NCBI GenBank assembly: GCA_964521075.1
Contig: CAZFPI010000001.1
Location: forward strand, 1 to 64,000
DNA length: 64,000 bases
Direction of reading: 5' to 3'
From: Sterolibacterium sp964521075
Lineage (GTDB): Bacteria; Pseudomonadota; Gammaproteobacteria; Burkholderiales; Rhodocyclaceae
Under the pieces are notes generated by a model. That model was not told where the DNA came from and did no database searches. It saw only the letters and a program-made list of their open reading frames with translations. The position numbers and the translations under genes are program-made. Positions 1-8,666 of this stretch are shown here, piece by piece; the stretch's first letter is position 1, and each line of letters begins with the position of its first letter.

Positions 1-2491
1 GGGTGACTTCGACGCGCACGGATTGCAGCAGGGATTCGAACAGTTCGAAAGCTTCGCGCTTGTATTCCTGCTTGGGGTTTTGCTGGGCGTAGCCGCGCAG
101 ATGGATGCCCTGGCGAAGGTGGTCGAGGGCGGCCAGATGTTCGCGCCAGTGCGTGTCCAGGCTTTGCAGCATGATGCTGCGCTCAAAGCCGCGCCAGGCC
201 TGGGTGTCTACCGTCGCGACCTTTTCGGCGTAGGCAGTGTCGGAGGCGGCGATGATGCGTTTGAGCAATTCGTCATCGTCGACTTCCGGTTCCTTCTTTA
301 CCCATTCGGCAACCGGTAGTTTGAGCTGCCATTCTGCGGCGATGGAGGCTTCCAGCCCGGAAATATCCCATTGTTCTTCAACGCTCTCGGCGGGGATGTG
401 GTTGCGGAAGGTGTCATGCAGCACCCCCTGGCGCATGGCGGTGATGGTTTCGGCAATGTCTTCGCTGTCGAGCAGTTCGTTGCGCTGCTGGTAGATGACC
501 TTGCGCTGGTCGTTGGAGACATCGTCATATTCGAGCAGCTGTTTGCGGATGTCGAAGTTGCGCTGCTCGACCTTGCGCTGGGCCGATTCGAGCGAGCGAG
601 TGACCAGCGGGTGTTCGATGGCCTCGCCTTCGGGCATCTTGAGGCGCACCATGATGGCGTTGAGCCGCTCCCCTGCAAAAATTTTCAGCAGCGGGTCTTC
701 GAGCGAGAGATAAAACCGCGAGGAGCCCTTGTCGCCCTGACGGCCGGCGCGGCCGCGCAGCTGGTTGTCGATACGACGAGATTCATGACGCTCGGAACCG
801 ATGATGTGGAGGCCGCCGGCATCGAGCACCTGCTGGTGGATTTTTTCCCAGTCGGCGCGCAAGGCAGCGAGGCGTTTTTCCTTTTCGCCTGCGGAGAGGG
901 TTTCATCATTTTCGATTTCTGTCCGCTGGCTTTCGACATTGCCGCCCAGCACGATGTCCGTGCCGCGCCCGGCCATGTTGGTGGCGATGGTGATGATGCC
1001 CGGACGCCCTGCCTGGGCGACGATCTGGGCTTCGCTCGCATGCTGCTTGGCGTTCAGAACCTGATGCGCGAGTTTTTCCTTGTCGAGGAGCTTCGAGACG
1101 AGCTCTGACGTTTCGATCGATGGCGTGGCGGCCAGCACCGGCTGGCCCCTGCTTTGGCAATCCCTGATGTCGTGGATGATGGCCGCGTATTTTTCCGTGG
1201 AAGTCCGGTAGATCTGGTCCATGCGGTCGTCGCGCACCATGGGGCGATGCGTCGGGATGACCACGGTTTCCAGGCCGTAAATCTGCTGGAATTCGTAAGC
1301 CTCGGTATCCGCCGTGCCTGTCATGCCCGCCAGCTTTTTGTACATCCGGAAGTAGTTCTGGAAGGTGATCGAGGCCAGTGTCTGGTTTTCGTGCTGGATA
1401 GCAACCCCTTCCTTGGCTTCCACAGCCTGATGCAGGCCGTCCGACCAGCGGCGGCCGACCATCAGGCGGCCTGTGAATTCGTCGACAATGACGACTTCGC
1501 CGTTTTGAACGACATATTGCTGGTCGCGGTGGAAGAGGTTGTGGGCACGCAAGGCCGCGTAGAGGTGGTGGATCAGGAGGATGTTGGCCGGTTCGTACAG
1601 GCTGCTACCTTCGGGCAGCATGCCCATGCGGGCGAGAATTTCTTCGGCGTGTTCGTGACCGGCTTCGGTCAGCAATACCTGATGGGTTTTCAGGTCGACG
1701 GTGTAATCGCCGGTTTCTGCATCTCCTTCTTTTTCAGCGGCCTTGCCGACCGTCAGCAAGGGTGCGACGGCGTTCATCCGGACGTAGAGTTCGGTGTGGT
1801 CTTCGGCCTGGCCGGAAATAATCAGCGGAGTGCGGGCTTCGTCGATGAGGATGGAGTCGACTTCATCGACGATGGCGAAATTGAGCTGGCGTTGCACCCG
1901 CTCCACGCTGGAATACACCATGTTGTCGCGCAGGTAGTCGAAGCCGAATTCGTTGTTCGTGCCGTAGGTGATGTCTGCCGCATAAGCTGTCTGCTTTTCC
2001 TCGTGGCTCATCTGTGAAAGATTGATGCCCCAGGACAGTCCCAGCCAGTTATAAAGCCGCCCCATCCACTCGGCATCCCGGCGGGCGAGGTAGTCGTTGA
2101 CCGTGATGACATGCACCCCCTTGCCGGGCAGGGCGTTGAGGTAGGTGGCCAGCGTGGCAACGAGGGTCTTGCCTTCGCCGGTACGCATTTCGGAGATTTT
2201 CCCCGAATGCTGCACCATGCCGCCGATCAGCTGGACATCGAAATGACGCATGCCCAGCACACGCCGCCCGGCTTCGCGTACGACGGCGAAGGCTTCCGGC
2301 AACAAGGCGTCGAGCGTTTCGCCCTTTTCCAGCCGCTGGCGGAATTCTGCCGTCTTGCCTTGCAGCTGCTCGTCAGTCAGGGCCTGCATGGCAGGTTCGA
2401 GCGCGTTGATCTTCTTGACTGTCTGGCCGTATTGGCGCACCAGCCGGTCGTTGCGGCTGCCGAAAACTTTTTTGAGGATGCCGGAAATCAT
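1..2491 (-). CDS. secA: Preprotein translocase ATPase SecA (3' end outside window)
   Basis: Motor ATPase that pushes unfolded preproteins through SecYEG. The minus frame opens with MISGILKKVFGSRNDR and stays open to the window edge, giving about 830 of the usual ~900 residues. Visible are the Walker A segment MRTGEGKT (residues ~102-109), the VNDYLARRDAEWM block, the YGTNNEFGFDYLRDNM signature and a DEVD Walker B. The C-terminal linker and any zinc-binding tail are outside the window. It follows an M23 peptidase gene by 79 bases, the usual betaproteobacterial order downstream of the division cluster. Seen: motifs and start. Known: SecA family. Only the missing C-terminus is uncertain. Confidence 0.97.
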   Translation of the reverse strand, partial: MISGILKKVFGSRNDRLVRQYGQTVKKINALEPAMQALTDEQLQGKTAEFRQRLEKGETLDALLPEAFAVVREAGRRVLGMRHFDVQLIGGMVQHSGKISEMRTGEGKTLVATLATYLNALPGKGVHVITVNDYLARRDAEWMGRLYNWLGLSWGINLSQMSHEEKQTAYAADITYGTNNEFGFDYLRDNMVYSSVERVQRQLNFAIVDEVDSILIDEARTPLIISGQAEDHTELYVRMNAVAPLLTVGKAAEKEGDAETGDYTVDLKTHQVLLTEAGHEHAEEILARMGMLPEGSSLYEPANILLIHHLYAALRAHNLFHRDQQYVVQNGEVVIVDEFTGRLMVGRRWSDGLHQAVEAKEGVAIQHENQTLASITFQNYFRMYKKLAGMTGTADTEAYEFQQIYGLETVVIPTHRPMVRDDRMDQIYRTSTEKYAAIIHDIRDCQSRGQPVLAATPSIETSELVSKLLDKEKLAHQVLNAKQHASEAQIVAQAGRPGIITIATNMAGRGTDIVLGGNVESQRTEIENDETLSAGEKEKRLAALRADWEKIHQQVLDAGGLHIIGSERHESRRIDNQLRGRAGRQGDKGSSRFYLSLEDPLLKIFAGERLNAIMVRLKMPEGEAIEHPLVTRSLESAQRKVEQRNFDIRKQLLEYDDVSNDQRKVIYQQRNELLDSEDIAETITAMRQGVLHDTFRNHIPAESVEEQWDISGLEASIAAEWQLKLPVAEWVKKEPEVDDDELLKRIIAASDTAYAEKVATVDTQAWRGFERSIMLQSLDTHWREHLAALDHLRQGIHLRGYAQQNPKQEYKREAFELFESLLQSVRVEVT

Positions 2492-2570
2492 GCGAAATGC
2501 CCGTGGCGGGGAAAAGCGATGATTCTAGCAGCCTGACGAGGTTTGCTCGTGCAGCGTCGCTTTCGTGTTT

Positions 2571-3542
2571 TTAGCGATGTGCCGCCAGGCTCGTCTGTGG
2601 ATTCCGGGCGTTGGCGTATTGCAGGAAACGCCCCGGGTTTTGTGCCGAGCCGTTCAGGCGAACTTCGAAATGCAGATGGGGGCCGGTCGAGCGTCCTGTC
2701 GTGCCGATTTCGCCAATCGGCTGGTTTCGGCGCACCAGCATGCCAGGCTTGACGAGCATTTTTGAAAGATGGGCGTAACGGGTGCTCAGACCGTCGCCAT
2801 GGTCGATTTCGATCATGTTGCCGTATTCCGGATGGGTTTCGGCAGTCAGGATGACACCGCCTGCAGCGGCGTTGACCGGTGTTCCTGTCTCGGCGGGGAA
2901 GTCAACGCCTTCGTGCAGGGCTTTTTCTCCCGTGAAGGGGTCGATCCGCCAGCCAAAATTGGAGCTCCATTGCCCCGCGACGGGCAGGGCGGTCGGCAGA
3001 CGGTTTTTTCGCATTCGCTCATCGAAGAGCTGCGATTCGATCAGGGCCAGGGCGTCGCTGCGTGATTCGACCTGCCGGGAGAATTGATCGAGTGCTTCGA
3101 GTAGTTCGGCCTGCGTCAGGGGGCGTGCCTGTACCAGCGGCCCGCCCCGCGCATCCTTGTCGAGGATTTTGTCGTTTGCCTTCCCGGGGCCGGCGTATCC
3201 CGTGCCTGCACGGATGCCAGCCGAGGCTGCGAGGCGTTCGCCCAGCAGGTCGAGGCGCATGAGTTGCGCCTGCAGCTGTCCCAGACGGGTTGCCATGGCA
3301 TTGAGATTTTCACGGACAAATTCATTGCTGCGACGTGCTTCGTCGGTTTTTCGCATGCCCATCATTTCTTCAACGAAAGGCAGACGCCATTCGACGGCGT
3401 GGCGCACAGTAAGCCAGGAAAACAGGGAGGAGGTCAGAAGTACCAGAAAGACAAAGCTGGTCGCCAGCATCAGCAGGTGGCGTCCATCCAGCGTGATGCT
3501 CCGGGTCGTTGCCAGGCGGCTGGAGACGAGAATAATATGCAC
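2571..3542 (-). CDS. M23-family murein peptidase with membrane anchor
   Basis: Periplasmic LytM/M23 zinc metallopeptidase, predicted to cut peptidoglycan cross-links or to activate amidases. A short cytoplasmic N-terminus leads into one transmembrane segment (LLMLATSFVFLVLLTSSLFS), then a coiled-coil-like periplasmic linker. The C-terminal M23 domain shows FGWRIDPFTGEKALHEGVDF (H and D metal ligands) and the HLHFEV motif. I chose a GTG start at 3542 because AAAGGAAAGG sits just upstream; the open frame continues upstream into the divergent dciA gene without a ribosome site. That gives 323 residues. Only 24 bases separate this start from the divergent ATG. The gene lies directly before secA on the same strand. 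Confidence 0.88.
   Translation of the reverse strand: MHIILVSSRLATTRSITLDGRHLLMLATSFVFLVLLTSSLFSWLTVRHAVEWRLPFVEEMMGMRKTDEARRSNEFVRENLNAMATRLGQLQAQLMRLDLLGERLAASAGIRAGTGYAGPGKANDKILDKDARGGPLVQARPLTQAELLEALDQFSRQVESRSDALALIESQLFDERMRKNRLPTALPVAGQWSSNFGWRIDPFTGEKALHEGVDFPAETGTPVNAAAGGVILTAETHPEYGNMIEIDHGDGLSTRYAHLSKMLVKPGMLVRRNQPIGEIGTTGRSTGPHLHFEVRLNGSAQNPGRFLQYANARNPQTSLAAHR
3509..3538 (+). promoter_or_regulatory. Candidate sigma70 promoter of dciA inside the M23 gene
   Basis: TTGCCA at 3509-3514 and TAATAT at 3533-3538 are 18 bases apart (an alternative -10, AATAAT, is at 3531-3536, spacing 16). Transcription would begin near 3545, about 20 bases before the dciA ATG. The site lies antisense within the first codons of the divergent M23 gene because the space between the two starts is only 24 bases. 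Inferred from consensus match only. Confidence 0.45.
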
Positions 3543-3566
3543 GTTGTTCCTTTCCTTTGAACCGTC

Positions 3567-4007
3567 ATGCGAGCGCGCACCCTGGGGGATTACCTGAAAT
3601 CGGATGAGGCGATGGCGCGGCTGTCGGCCCATGCCGGGCATTTACAGACGCTGCAGCGGTTGTTTGAAAATGCCGTCCCTGCCATGCTTGCCAGAAGCAG
3701 CCGGGTGGCGAATTTCAAACAGGGCGTGGTGGTCGTTCATGCAGAGAACGGTGCGGTGGCTGCCAAATTGCGCCAGATTGCACCTAGTCTCGGTGAGGGC
3801 TTTCGTTTGAAAGGCGAGCAGGTTACCGAAATCCGTATCCGGGTGCAACCTCTGGATATTGCACTGCAGCAAAAACAGGCTCCCCGTGCCGCATCCCTGG
3901 GGAATGCCGGGCGTGCCAGCATTGGACGCTTGACCGCGTCCCTGCCCGAAGGGCCTTTGCGTACCGCGCTGGAGGGGCTGGTGGCCCGCAACAGGCCGAA
4001 GAATTGA
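3567..4007 (+). CDS. dciA: DciA-like (DUF721) protein, putative replicative-helicase loader
   Basis: 146 residues of the DUF721/DciA family. DciA proteins interact with the replicative helicase DnaB and are thought to replace DnaC/DnaI loaders in most bacteria. The family pattern of an N-terminal alpha/beta KH-like fold is plausible here: ALxxLF-like helix near residues 25-45, then beta strands 'GVVVVHAENGAVAAKLRQIAPSL' region and 'EIRIRVQP'. The C-terminus is basic and probably flexible. It is the only plus-strand gene within the cell-division/secA block and converges on the small membrane gene at 4028. No clear Shine-Dalgarno is visible. Function is taken from the family, not from motif residues. 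Confidence 0.75.
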   Translation: MRARTLGDYLKSDEAMARLSAHAGHLQTLQRLFENAVPAMLARSSRVANFKQGVVVVHAENGAVAAKLRQIAPSLGEGFRLKGEQVTEIRIRVQPLDIALQQKQAPRAASLGNAGRASIGRLTASLPEGPLRTALEGLVARNRPKN

Positions 4008-4027
4008 GCCCTGCTTTGAAGGCGGGC

Positions 4028-4210
4028 CTACAGAACGATCAGGCGTTCTGCCGTCAGCAGCATGAGCAGGATCAGGGCGAAGATGACGGCGTATTTCGCG
4101 ATGCGGCCGGAGAGCCGAAGATAACGTCGATCCCCGGTGAAGAGATAGGCCAGTATGCCGCTGCCGATGGCAAAGGCAGCAAGCAGGCCGATGACGCGAA
4201 GCAGCAGCAT
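4028..4210 (-). CDS. Small two-helix membrane protein downstream of lpxC
   Basis: 60 residues with two hydrophobic stretches, about residues 3-23 and 41-56, separated by a basic loop (TGDRRYLRLSGRIAKY). This is a small inner-membrane protein of unknown function; similar short proteins commonly sit after lpxC in betaproteobacteria. It starts 20 bases after the lpxC stop and so is probably co-transcribed with lpxC. I can assign no function. Confidence 0.6.
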   Translation of the reverse strand: MLLLRVIGLLAAFAIGSGILAYLFTGDRRYLRLSGRIAKYAVIFALILLMLLTAERLIVL

Positions 4211-4230
4211 CGCAGGGTCAGGTCGTCTGG

Positions 4231-5145
4231 TCAGGCAGCCTGCGGGTAGAGGCGTGCCACGGCCGAGGGAGCCTGGTCGGCCCGCTCGAAGGTGACGATT
4301 TCCCAGGCTGTTTCGTCGGCCAGCAGGGCGCGCAGCAGCTGGTTGTTGAGCGCGTGGCCGGATTTGTGGGCGGAGAAAGCAGCCAGCAGGGGGCGGCCGA
4401 CGATGTAGAGATCGCCGATGGCATCGAGCAGCTTGTGTTTGGCGAACTCATCGGCAAAACGCAGGCCGTCAGCATTCAGGACGCGGTATTCGTCCAGTAC
4501 GATGGCATTTTCCAGGCTGCCGCCCAGGGCCAGTCCCTGGTCACGCATGAATTCGACATCCTGGGTGAAGCCGAAGGTGCGCGCTCGCGCCACCTCGCGT
4601 TCGTAAGAGTTTTCTGCAAAGTCGATGCTCACCCGCGCGCCGGTCTGGGCGACGGCCGGGTGGTTGAAGGCGATGGAGAAGTCCAGCCGGAAACCGTCGT
4701 AGGGATCGAGGCGCGCCCACTTGTCGCCTTCTTTCACTTCCACCGTTTTTCTGACGCGCAGAAAACGTTTGGGGGCTTTTTGTTCTTCGATGCCGGCAGA
4801 TTTCAGCAGGAAAACAAAGGGTGCGGCACTGCCGTCCAGGATGGGTAATTCCGCCGCATCGACATCGATATAAAGATTGTCGATTCCCAGGCCTGCCAGG
4901 GCGGACATCAGGTGTTCGATGGTGGCGATTTTTGCTCCGCCGGATTCCAGGCAGGAAGCCAGGCGAGTGTCGCCGACCAGCAAGGGGTCGGCTCGCAGAT
5001 CAACCGGTTCGGCCAGGTCGACCCGGCGAAAAACGATGCCGGTATCCACGGCCGCAGGGCGCAGGACGATCGTCACCTTGCTGCCGCTATGCAAGCCGAC
5101 GCCGGTGGCGCGTATCTGTGTCTTGAGGGTGCGTTGCTTGAGCAT
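4231..5145 (-). CDS. lpxC: UDP-3-O-acyl-N-acetylglucosamine deacetylase
   Basis: First committed step of lipid A synthesis: zinc-dependent deacetylation of UDP-3-O-acyl-GlcNAc in the cytoplasm. The 304-residue length matches the family. Zinc ligands are visible as H78 (in TIEHLMSAL), H237 and D241 (HKLLDAIGD); H264 in the SAHKSGHALNN motif is the general acid/base. It follows ftsZ by 88 bases containing a strong stem-loop, the usual end of the division cluster in gammaproteobacteria and betaproteobacteria. Confident. Confidence 0.98.
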   Translation of the reverse strand: MLKQRTLKTQIRATGVGLHSGSKVTIVLRPAAVDTGIVFRRVDLAEPVDLRADPLLVGDTRLASCLESGGAKIATIEHLMSALAGLGIDNLYIDVDAAELPILDGSAAPFVFLLKSAGIEEQKAPKRFLRVRKTVEVKEGDKWARLDPYDGFRLDFSIAFNHPAVAQTGARVSIDFAENSYEREVARARTFGFTQDVEFMRDQGLALGGSLENAIVLDEYRVLNADGLRFADEFAKHKLLDAIGDLYIVGRPLLAAFSAHKSGHALNNQLLRALLADETAWEIVTFERADQAPSAVARLYPQAA

Positions 5146-5193
5146 GGATGCAGGATGGATGGGGCGGCGTTTGTGGCATTTGCGACATTTGGT

Positions 5194-5222
5194 CGGGGGC
5201 GGATTTTAACATGCCGCCCCCG
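5194..5222. other. Perfect 9-bp stem-loop between ftsZ and lpxC
   Basis: CGGGGGCGG (5194-5202) and CCGCCCCCG (5214-5222) form a perfect inverted repeat with an 11-base loop. No run of T follows on the minus strand, so it is not a standard intrinsic terminator. It may be an mRNA-stability or processing element, or may reduce read-through from ftsZ into lpxC. Confidence 0.6.
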
Positions 5223-5233
5223 CTGGCCCTGTT

Positions 5234-6400
5234 TTAGTCGGCCTGTTTGCGAAGGAATGCCGGGATGTCGTATTTGTCGACGCCGTTGCTTCGCATCTCG
5301 TCGACCGTGGCATTACGCGCGGTGCGGCCGGACTGGAAAACGGAGGAGAGCCCGTCGGTTTCCTGGGTCATCATGACTGGCGCATCATAGATGCCATTGT
5401 CCGTCCCGGTACGCAGGCTGGGAACCATGCTGATTTCCGGTTTGGACTGACGCTTGGCCACTGCACCCAGGCCAGTTGCTACCACGGTGACGCGCAGCTG
5501 GTCTTCCATGCTTTCTTCGGAGACCGCACCAAAGAAAATGGCGGCATCGGGGGCAGCGTAGTTGCGGATGGTGTTCATGACCTCCTTGACTTCCTTGAGG
5601 CCCAGCGACTGGTTGGCCGTGATGTTGACCAGCACCCCCCGCGCACCGGACAGTTCGATGCCCTCCAGCAGCGGGCTGGCGACAGCGCGTTCAGCCGCGA
5701 TGCGGGCGCGATCGACGCCTGCGGCAGTGGCCGAGCCCATCATGGCCTTGCCCATTTCACCCATGACGGTGCGGACGTCTTCGAAGTCGACATTGACGAT
5801 GCCGGGGACGTTGATGATTTCGGCAATGCCGCCAACAGCGTTCTTCAGCACATTGTCGGCTGCCTGGAAGGCTTCGATCATGCTGACTTCGTCGCCCAGA
5901 ACCTCCATGAGTTTTTCGTTGAGGATGACGATCAGAGAATCGACATTCATCGCCAGGTCGATGACACCCTGTTCGGCCAGCGACATGCGGCGGCCTTCGT
6001 AATCGAAAGGCTTGGTGACCACGGCAACGGTCAGGATGCCCAGCTCGCGTGCAACTTCGGCGATGATGGGGGCTGCCCCCGTGCCCGTGCCGCCGCCCAT
6101 CCCGGCGGTGATGAACACCATGTGCGCGCCGCTGAGCATTTCAGCGATTCGTGCACGTTCCAGCTGGGCGAGATCACGTCCCTTTTCCGGCTTGCCGCCC
6201 GCACCCAGGCCTGGGCCGAGTTGCAGACGGGTTGGAGCCTGAGAACGGTTGAGTGCCTGGGAATCCGTGTTGACACAGATGAATTCGACGCCCTGGACGC
6301 CCTGGCGGATCATGTGGTCGACCGCGTTGCCACCTGCACCACCAACACCAATCACCTTGATGATGGTGGAACGATCTTCCTTATCTACGATTTCAAACAT
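5234..6400 (-). CDS. ftsZ: Cell division protein FtsZ
   Basis: Tubulin-like GTPase that polymerises into the Z ring. At 388 residues it has the normal length. The GTP signature GGGTGTG is at residues 102-108, the glycine-rich N-terminal loop (IGVGGAGGNAV) at 17-27, and the conserved C-terminal peptide DIPAFLRKQAD, which binds FtsA and other partners, closes the protein. A 137-base gap separates it from ftsA and ends in CAGGAG before the ATG. No strong promoter was evident in that gap, but a separate ftsZ promoter inside upstream genes is common in this family. Confidence 0.99.
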   Translation of the reverse strand: MFEIVDKEDRSTIIKVIGVGGAGGNAVDHMIRQGVQGVEFICVNTDSQALNRSQAPTRLQLGPGLGAGGKPEKGRDLAQLERARIAEMLSGAHMVFITAGMGGGTGTGAAPIIAEVARELGILTVAVVTKPFDYEGRRMSLAEQGVIDLAMNVDSLIVILNEKLMEVLGDEVSMIEAFQAADNVLKNAVGGIAEIINVPGIVNVDFEDVRTVMGEMGKAMMGSATAAGVDRARIAAERAVASPLLEGIELSGARGVLVNITANQSLGLKEVKEVMNTIRNYAAPDAAIFFGAVSEESMEDQLRVTVVATGLGAVAKRQSKPEISMVPSLRTGTDNGIYDAPVMMTQETDGLSSVFQSGRTARNATVDEMRSNGVDKYDIPAFLRKQAD

Positions 6401-6537
6401 GCTCGTCTCCTGGTAAATAACTAAGCCAAACTAAAAATTGTTCATTGCCTGAACCGGAAGGGGAGAACAAACCCTGTTGCTTCTTCCGTTGCTCTTGCGA
6501 TGACTGCCTGATGCGAATGCTGTTTCAATGTCCCGTT

Positions 6538-7767
6538 TCAAAAATTCCGTTCAAACCAGGCACGCATCCGTGCCCAGATTTGCCCCACTGTTTTCGGGCC
6601 CTGCGCCTTGAGCCCCCGTTTCTTTTGTGTCGTCCCCTCCAGCAACAGCCCCACCGCAGTCGAGTAACGCGGGTTACGCACGATTTCCTTGAGGTTGCCG
6701 TCATAGACGGGCAAGCCCTGTTTGACCGTGTTGTGGAAAATTTCCTCGCCGAACTGCACCATCCCCGGCATGGCCGATGCCCCGCCTGTCAGGACGATGC
6801 CTGCGCGCAGCAGACGCTCGTAACCGCTCTTTCTCAGTTCTTCCTGTACTTTCTGGAAAATTTCTTCCACACGCGGCTGGATGAAGCTTGCGAGTGTCTG
6901 GCGCGAAAGCTTGCTGGATGGGCGGTCACCCACGCCGGGAACCTCGATCATCTCTTCACTATCGGCCATCTGCTGCAGGGCGACGCCATAGCGAACCTTG
7001 ATTTCCTCGGCATCCTGCGTCGATGTCCGCAAGGCGATGGCGATGTCATTGGTGATCTGATCGCCTGCGATGGGGATTACGGCGGTATGCCGGATGGCTC
7101 CCTGGGAAAAAATTGCGATGTCGGTCGTGCCGCCGCCAATATCGACCAGACAGACGCCGACTTCCTTTTCGTCATCGGTCAGTACCGCGTAACCTGATGC
7201 CAGCGGTTGCAAGACCAGGTCATCGACTTCAAGGCCGCAGCGATGCACGCACTTGACGATATTCTGCACGGAAGTCACCGCACCCGTCACGATGTGGGTG
7301 CGAACCTCAAGACGACGGGCGTCCATGCCGATCGGTTCCTTGACACCATCCTGTCCATCGACGATGAATTCCTGTACCAGTGTGTGCAGCAGCTTGTCAT
7401 CTGCCGAAATGGGCGTGGCCTCGGCGGCTTCGATGGCCCGGCGGACATCCAGGTCGGTCACTTCCTTGTCGGCCACGACGGCCATGCCGTTGGAATCTTT
7501 GCTCTTGATGTGGCTGCCCGCGATTCCGGTATAGACATTCGTGACCTTGGCATTGGTCATCAGCTCGACTTCCTGGATGGCGCGGGAAATGGCATTGACC
7601 GTTGCTTCGATGTTGACGACGACGCCCTTCCTGAGCCCCTTCGATTCCTGGCTGCCGATGCCGAGAACGGACAAACGTCCTTCATCGGTCAGTTCGGCGA
7701 CCATGGCGACTATCTTGGAGGTGCCGATGTCGAGCCCGACGATCAGTTCCTTGTTTTCCTTGCTCAT
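6538..7767 (-). CDS. ftsA: Cell division protein FtsA
   Basis: Actin-like ATPase that tethers FtsZ to the membrane. It is 409 residues long. The N-terminal phosphate loop VGLDIGTSKI is at about residues 10-19, the second phosphate site DIGGGTTDIAIF near 208, and the adenosine motif GIVLTGGASAMPG near 325. The C-terminal stretch VGQIWARMRAWFERNF is the amphipathic membrane-targeting helix. Its ATG overlaps the ftsQ stop by four bases, consistent with translational coupling. Confidence 0.98.
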   Translation of the reverse strand: MSKENKELIVGLDIGTSKIVAMVAELTDEGRLSVLGIGSQESKGLRKGVVVNIEATVNAISRAIQEVELMTNAKVTNVYTGIAGSHIKSKDSNGMAVVADKEVTDLDVRRAIEAAEATPISADDKLLHTLVQEFIVDGQDGVKEPIGMDARRLEVRTHIVTGAVTSVQNIVKCVHRCGLEVDDLVLQPLASGYAVLTDDEKEVGVCLVDIGGGTTDIAIFSQGAIRHTAVIPIAGDQITNDIAIALRTSTQDAEEIKVRYGVALQQMADSEEMIEVPGVGDRPSSKLSRQTLASFIQPRVEEIFQKVQEELRKSGYERLLRAGIVLTGGASAMPGMVQFGEEIFHNTVKQGLPVYDGNLKEIVRNPRYSTAVGLLLEGTTQKKRGLKAQGPKTVGQIWARMRAWFERNF

Positions 7768-8666
7768 GTATTGCCCTTGACTGTCGATCTTGCTGTGTTG
7801 CGATTTTCATGTTTGCGGCCTGCCTCGCCGGAGGCCAGACGCAGGGTGAAACCATTGGGGTAGCGCATGTCGATGGCCGCAATTTTTGCAGGAACGCGTG
7901 TTCTCACGGTGTCGTAGGTCCCGGCGAAGCGTTGCAGACGCTCGTCTAGCGCATGGACGTTCTGGGTGTTCTGGTCGCGTCCGAGTTCGAGCAGCAATCC
8001 GTCATCCAGGCGGATTTGCCAGGCTTCGCGGGGAGAGAGCAGAACAGCCTGCAGTTTTCTCCCCAGCGGCATGACGATCTGGCTGGCCGTCAGGTATTCC
8101 GCCAGCACGCGCGGCGCGCTGCCCTCCGGGCCACCGAGCAGGGGCAAGGCGTCCTGGCTGCCTGCCCGGGCCGCAGCGAATACCTCGCCCTGGCGATTGA
8201 CCAGCCGTGCTTCTCCGGCGTTGTTCTGCCAGCGGGCCACGGCGACATGTTCTTCCAGTTCGATATCGAGGCCATCGGGCCAGCGTCGCCGCACGGAGGC
8301 ACGACGAACCCAGGGCAGTTTTTCGAAAGAGGTGCGTACCTGATCGAGATTGACCGTGAAGAAATTGCCACGCAGGGCATGCTGCACGGCATATTCAACC
8401 TGGGTGCGCGTGACCTGGTCGAGCGGTGTGGCGACTACGACCCGATGTAGCGGGAATACAGGCAGACGCACCAGGGCGAGCACCAGCGCATAGCCCAAGC
8501 CCAGCCCACCGAAGAGCAGCAAGGTGTCTGCCACCGTGTTCATCAGGGACGGCTTGTCCCAGAATCCTTCCACGGCCGGGCGGGATTTCCGGCGACGCTC
8601 TGGACGGCCTGGGGCGTCCTTCGGCTTTGGGGCACGCGGGCCGGCCAGTTTTGGCAGCTTAAGCAA
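7764..8666 (-). CDS. ftsQ: Cell division protein FtsQ
   Basis: Bitopic divisome protein linking early and late division proteins. A basic, proline-rich cytoplasmic tail is followed by one membrane helix (LLLFGGLGLGYALVLALV), a POTRA domain starting at 'FPLHRVVVATPL' and the beta domain. The start is uncertain: I prefer TTG at 8666 because GAAGGGG lies at good distance and it overlaps the ddl stop by only eight bases (about 300 residues). An ATG at 8711 would give 315 residues but overlaps ddl by 53 bases. Identity is secure from domain order and position between ddl and ftsA. Confidence 0.93.
   Translation of the reverse strand: MLKLPKLAGPRAPKPKDAPGRPERRRKSRPAVEGFWDKPSLMNTVADTLLLFGGLGLGYALVLALVRLPVFPLHRVVVATPLDQVTRTQVEYAVQHALRGNFFTVNLDQVRTSFEKLPWVRRASVRRRWPDGLDIELEEHVAVARWQNNAGEARLVNRQGEVFAAARAGSQDALPLLGGPEGSAPRVLAEYLTASQIVMPLGRKLQAVLLSPREAWQIRLDDGLLLELGRDQNTQNVHALDERLQRFAGTYDTVRTRVPAKIAAIDMRYPNGFTLRLASGEAGRKHENRNTARSTVKGNT

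Noticed and set aside
371..2017. Plus-strand frames of 245 and 287 residues
   Set aside because: Both are antisense to the secA frame, which carries all family motifs.
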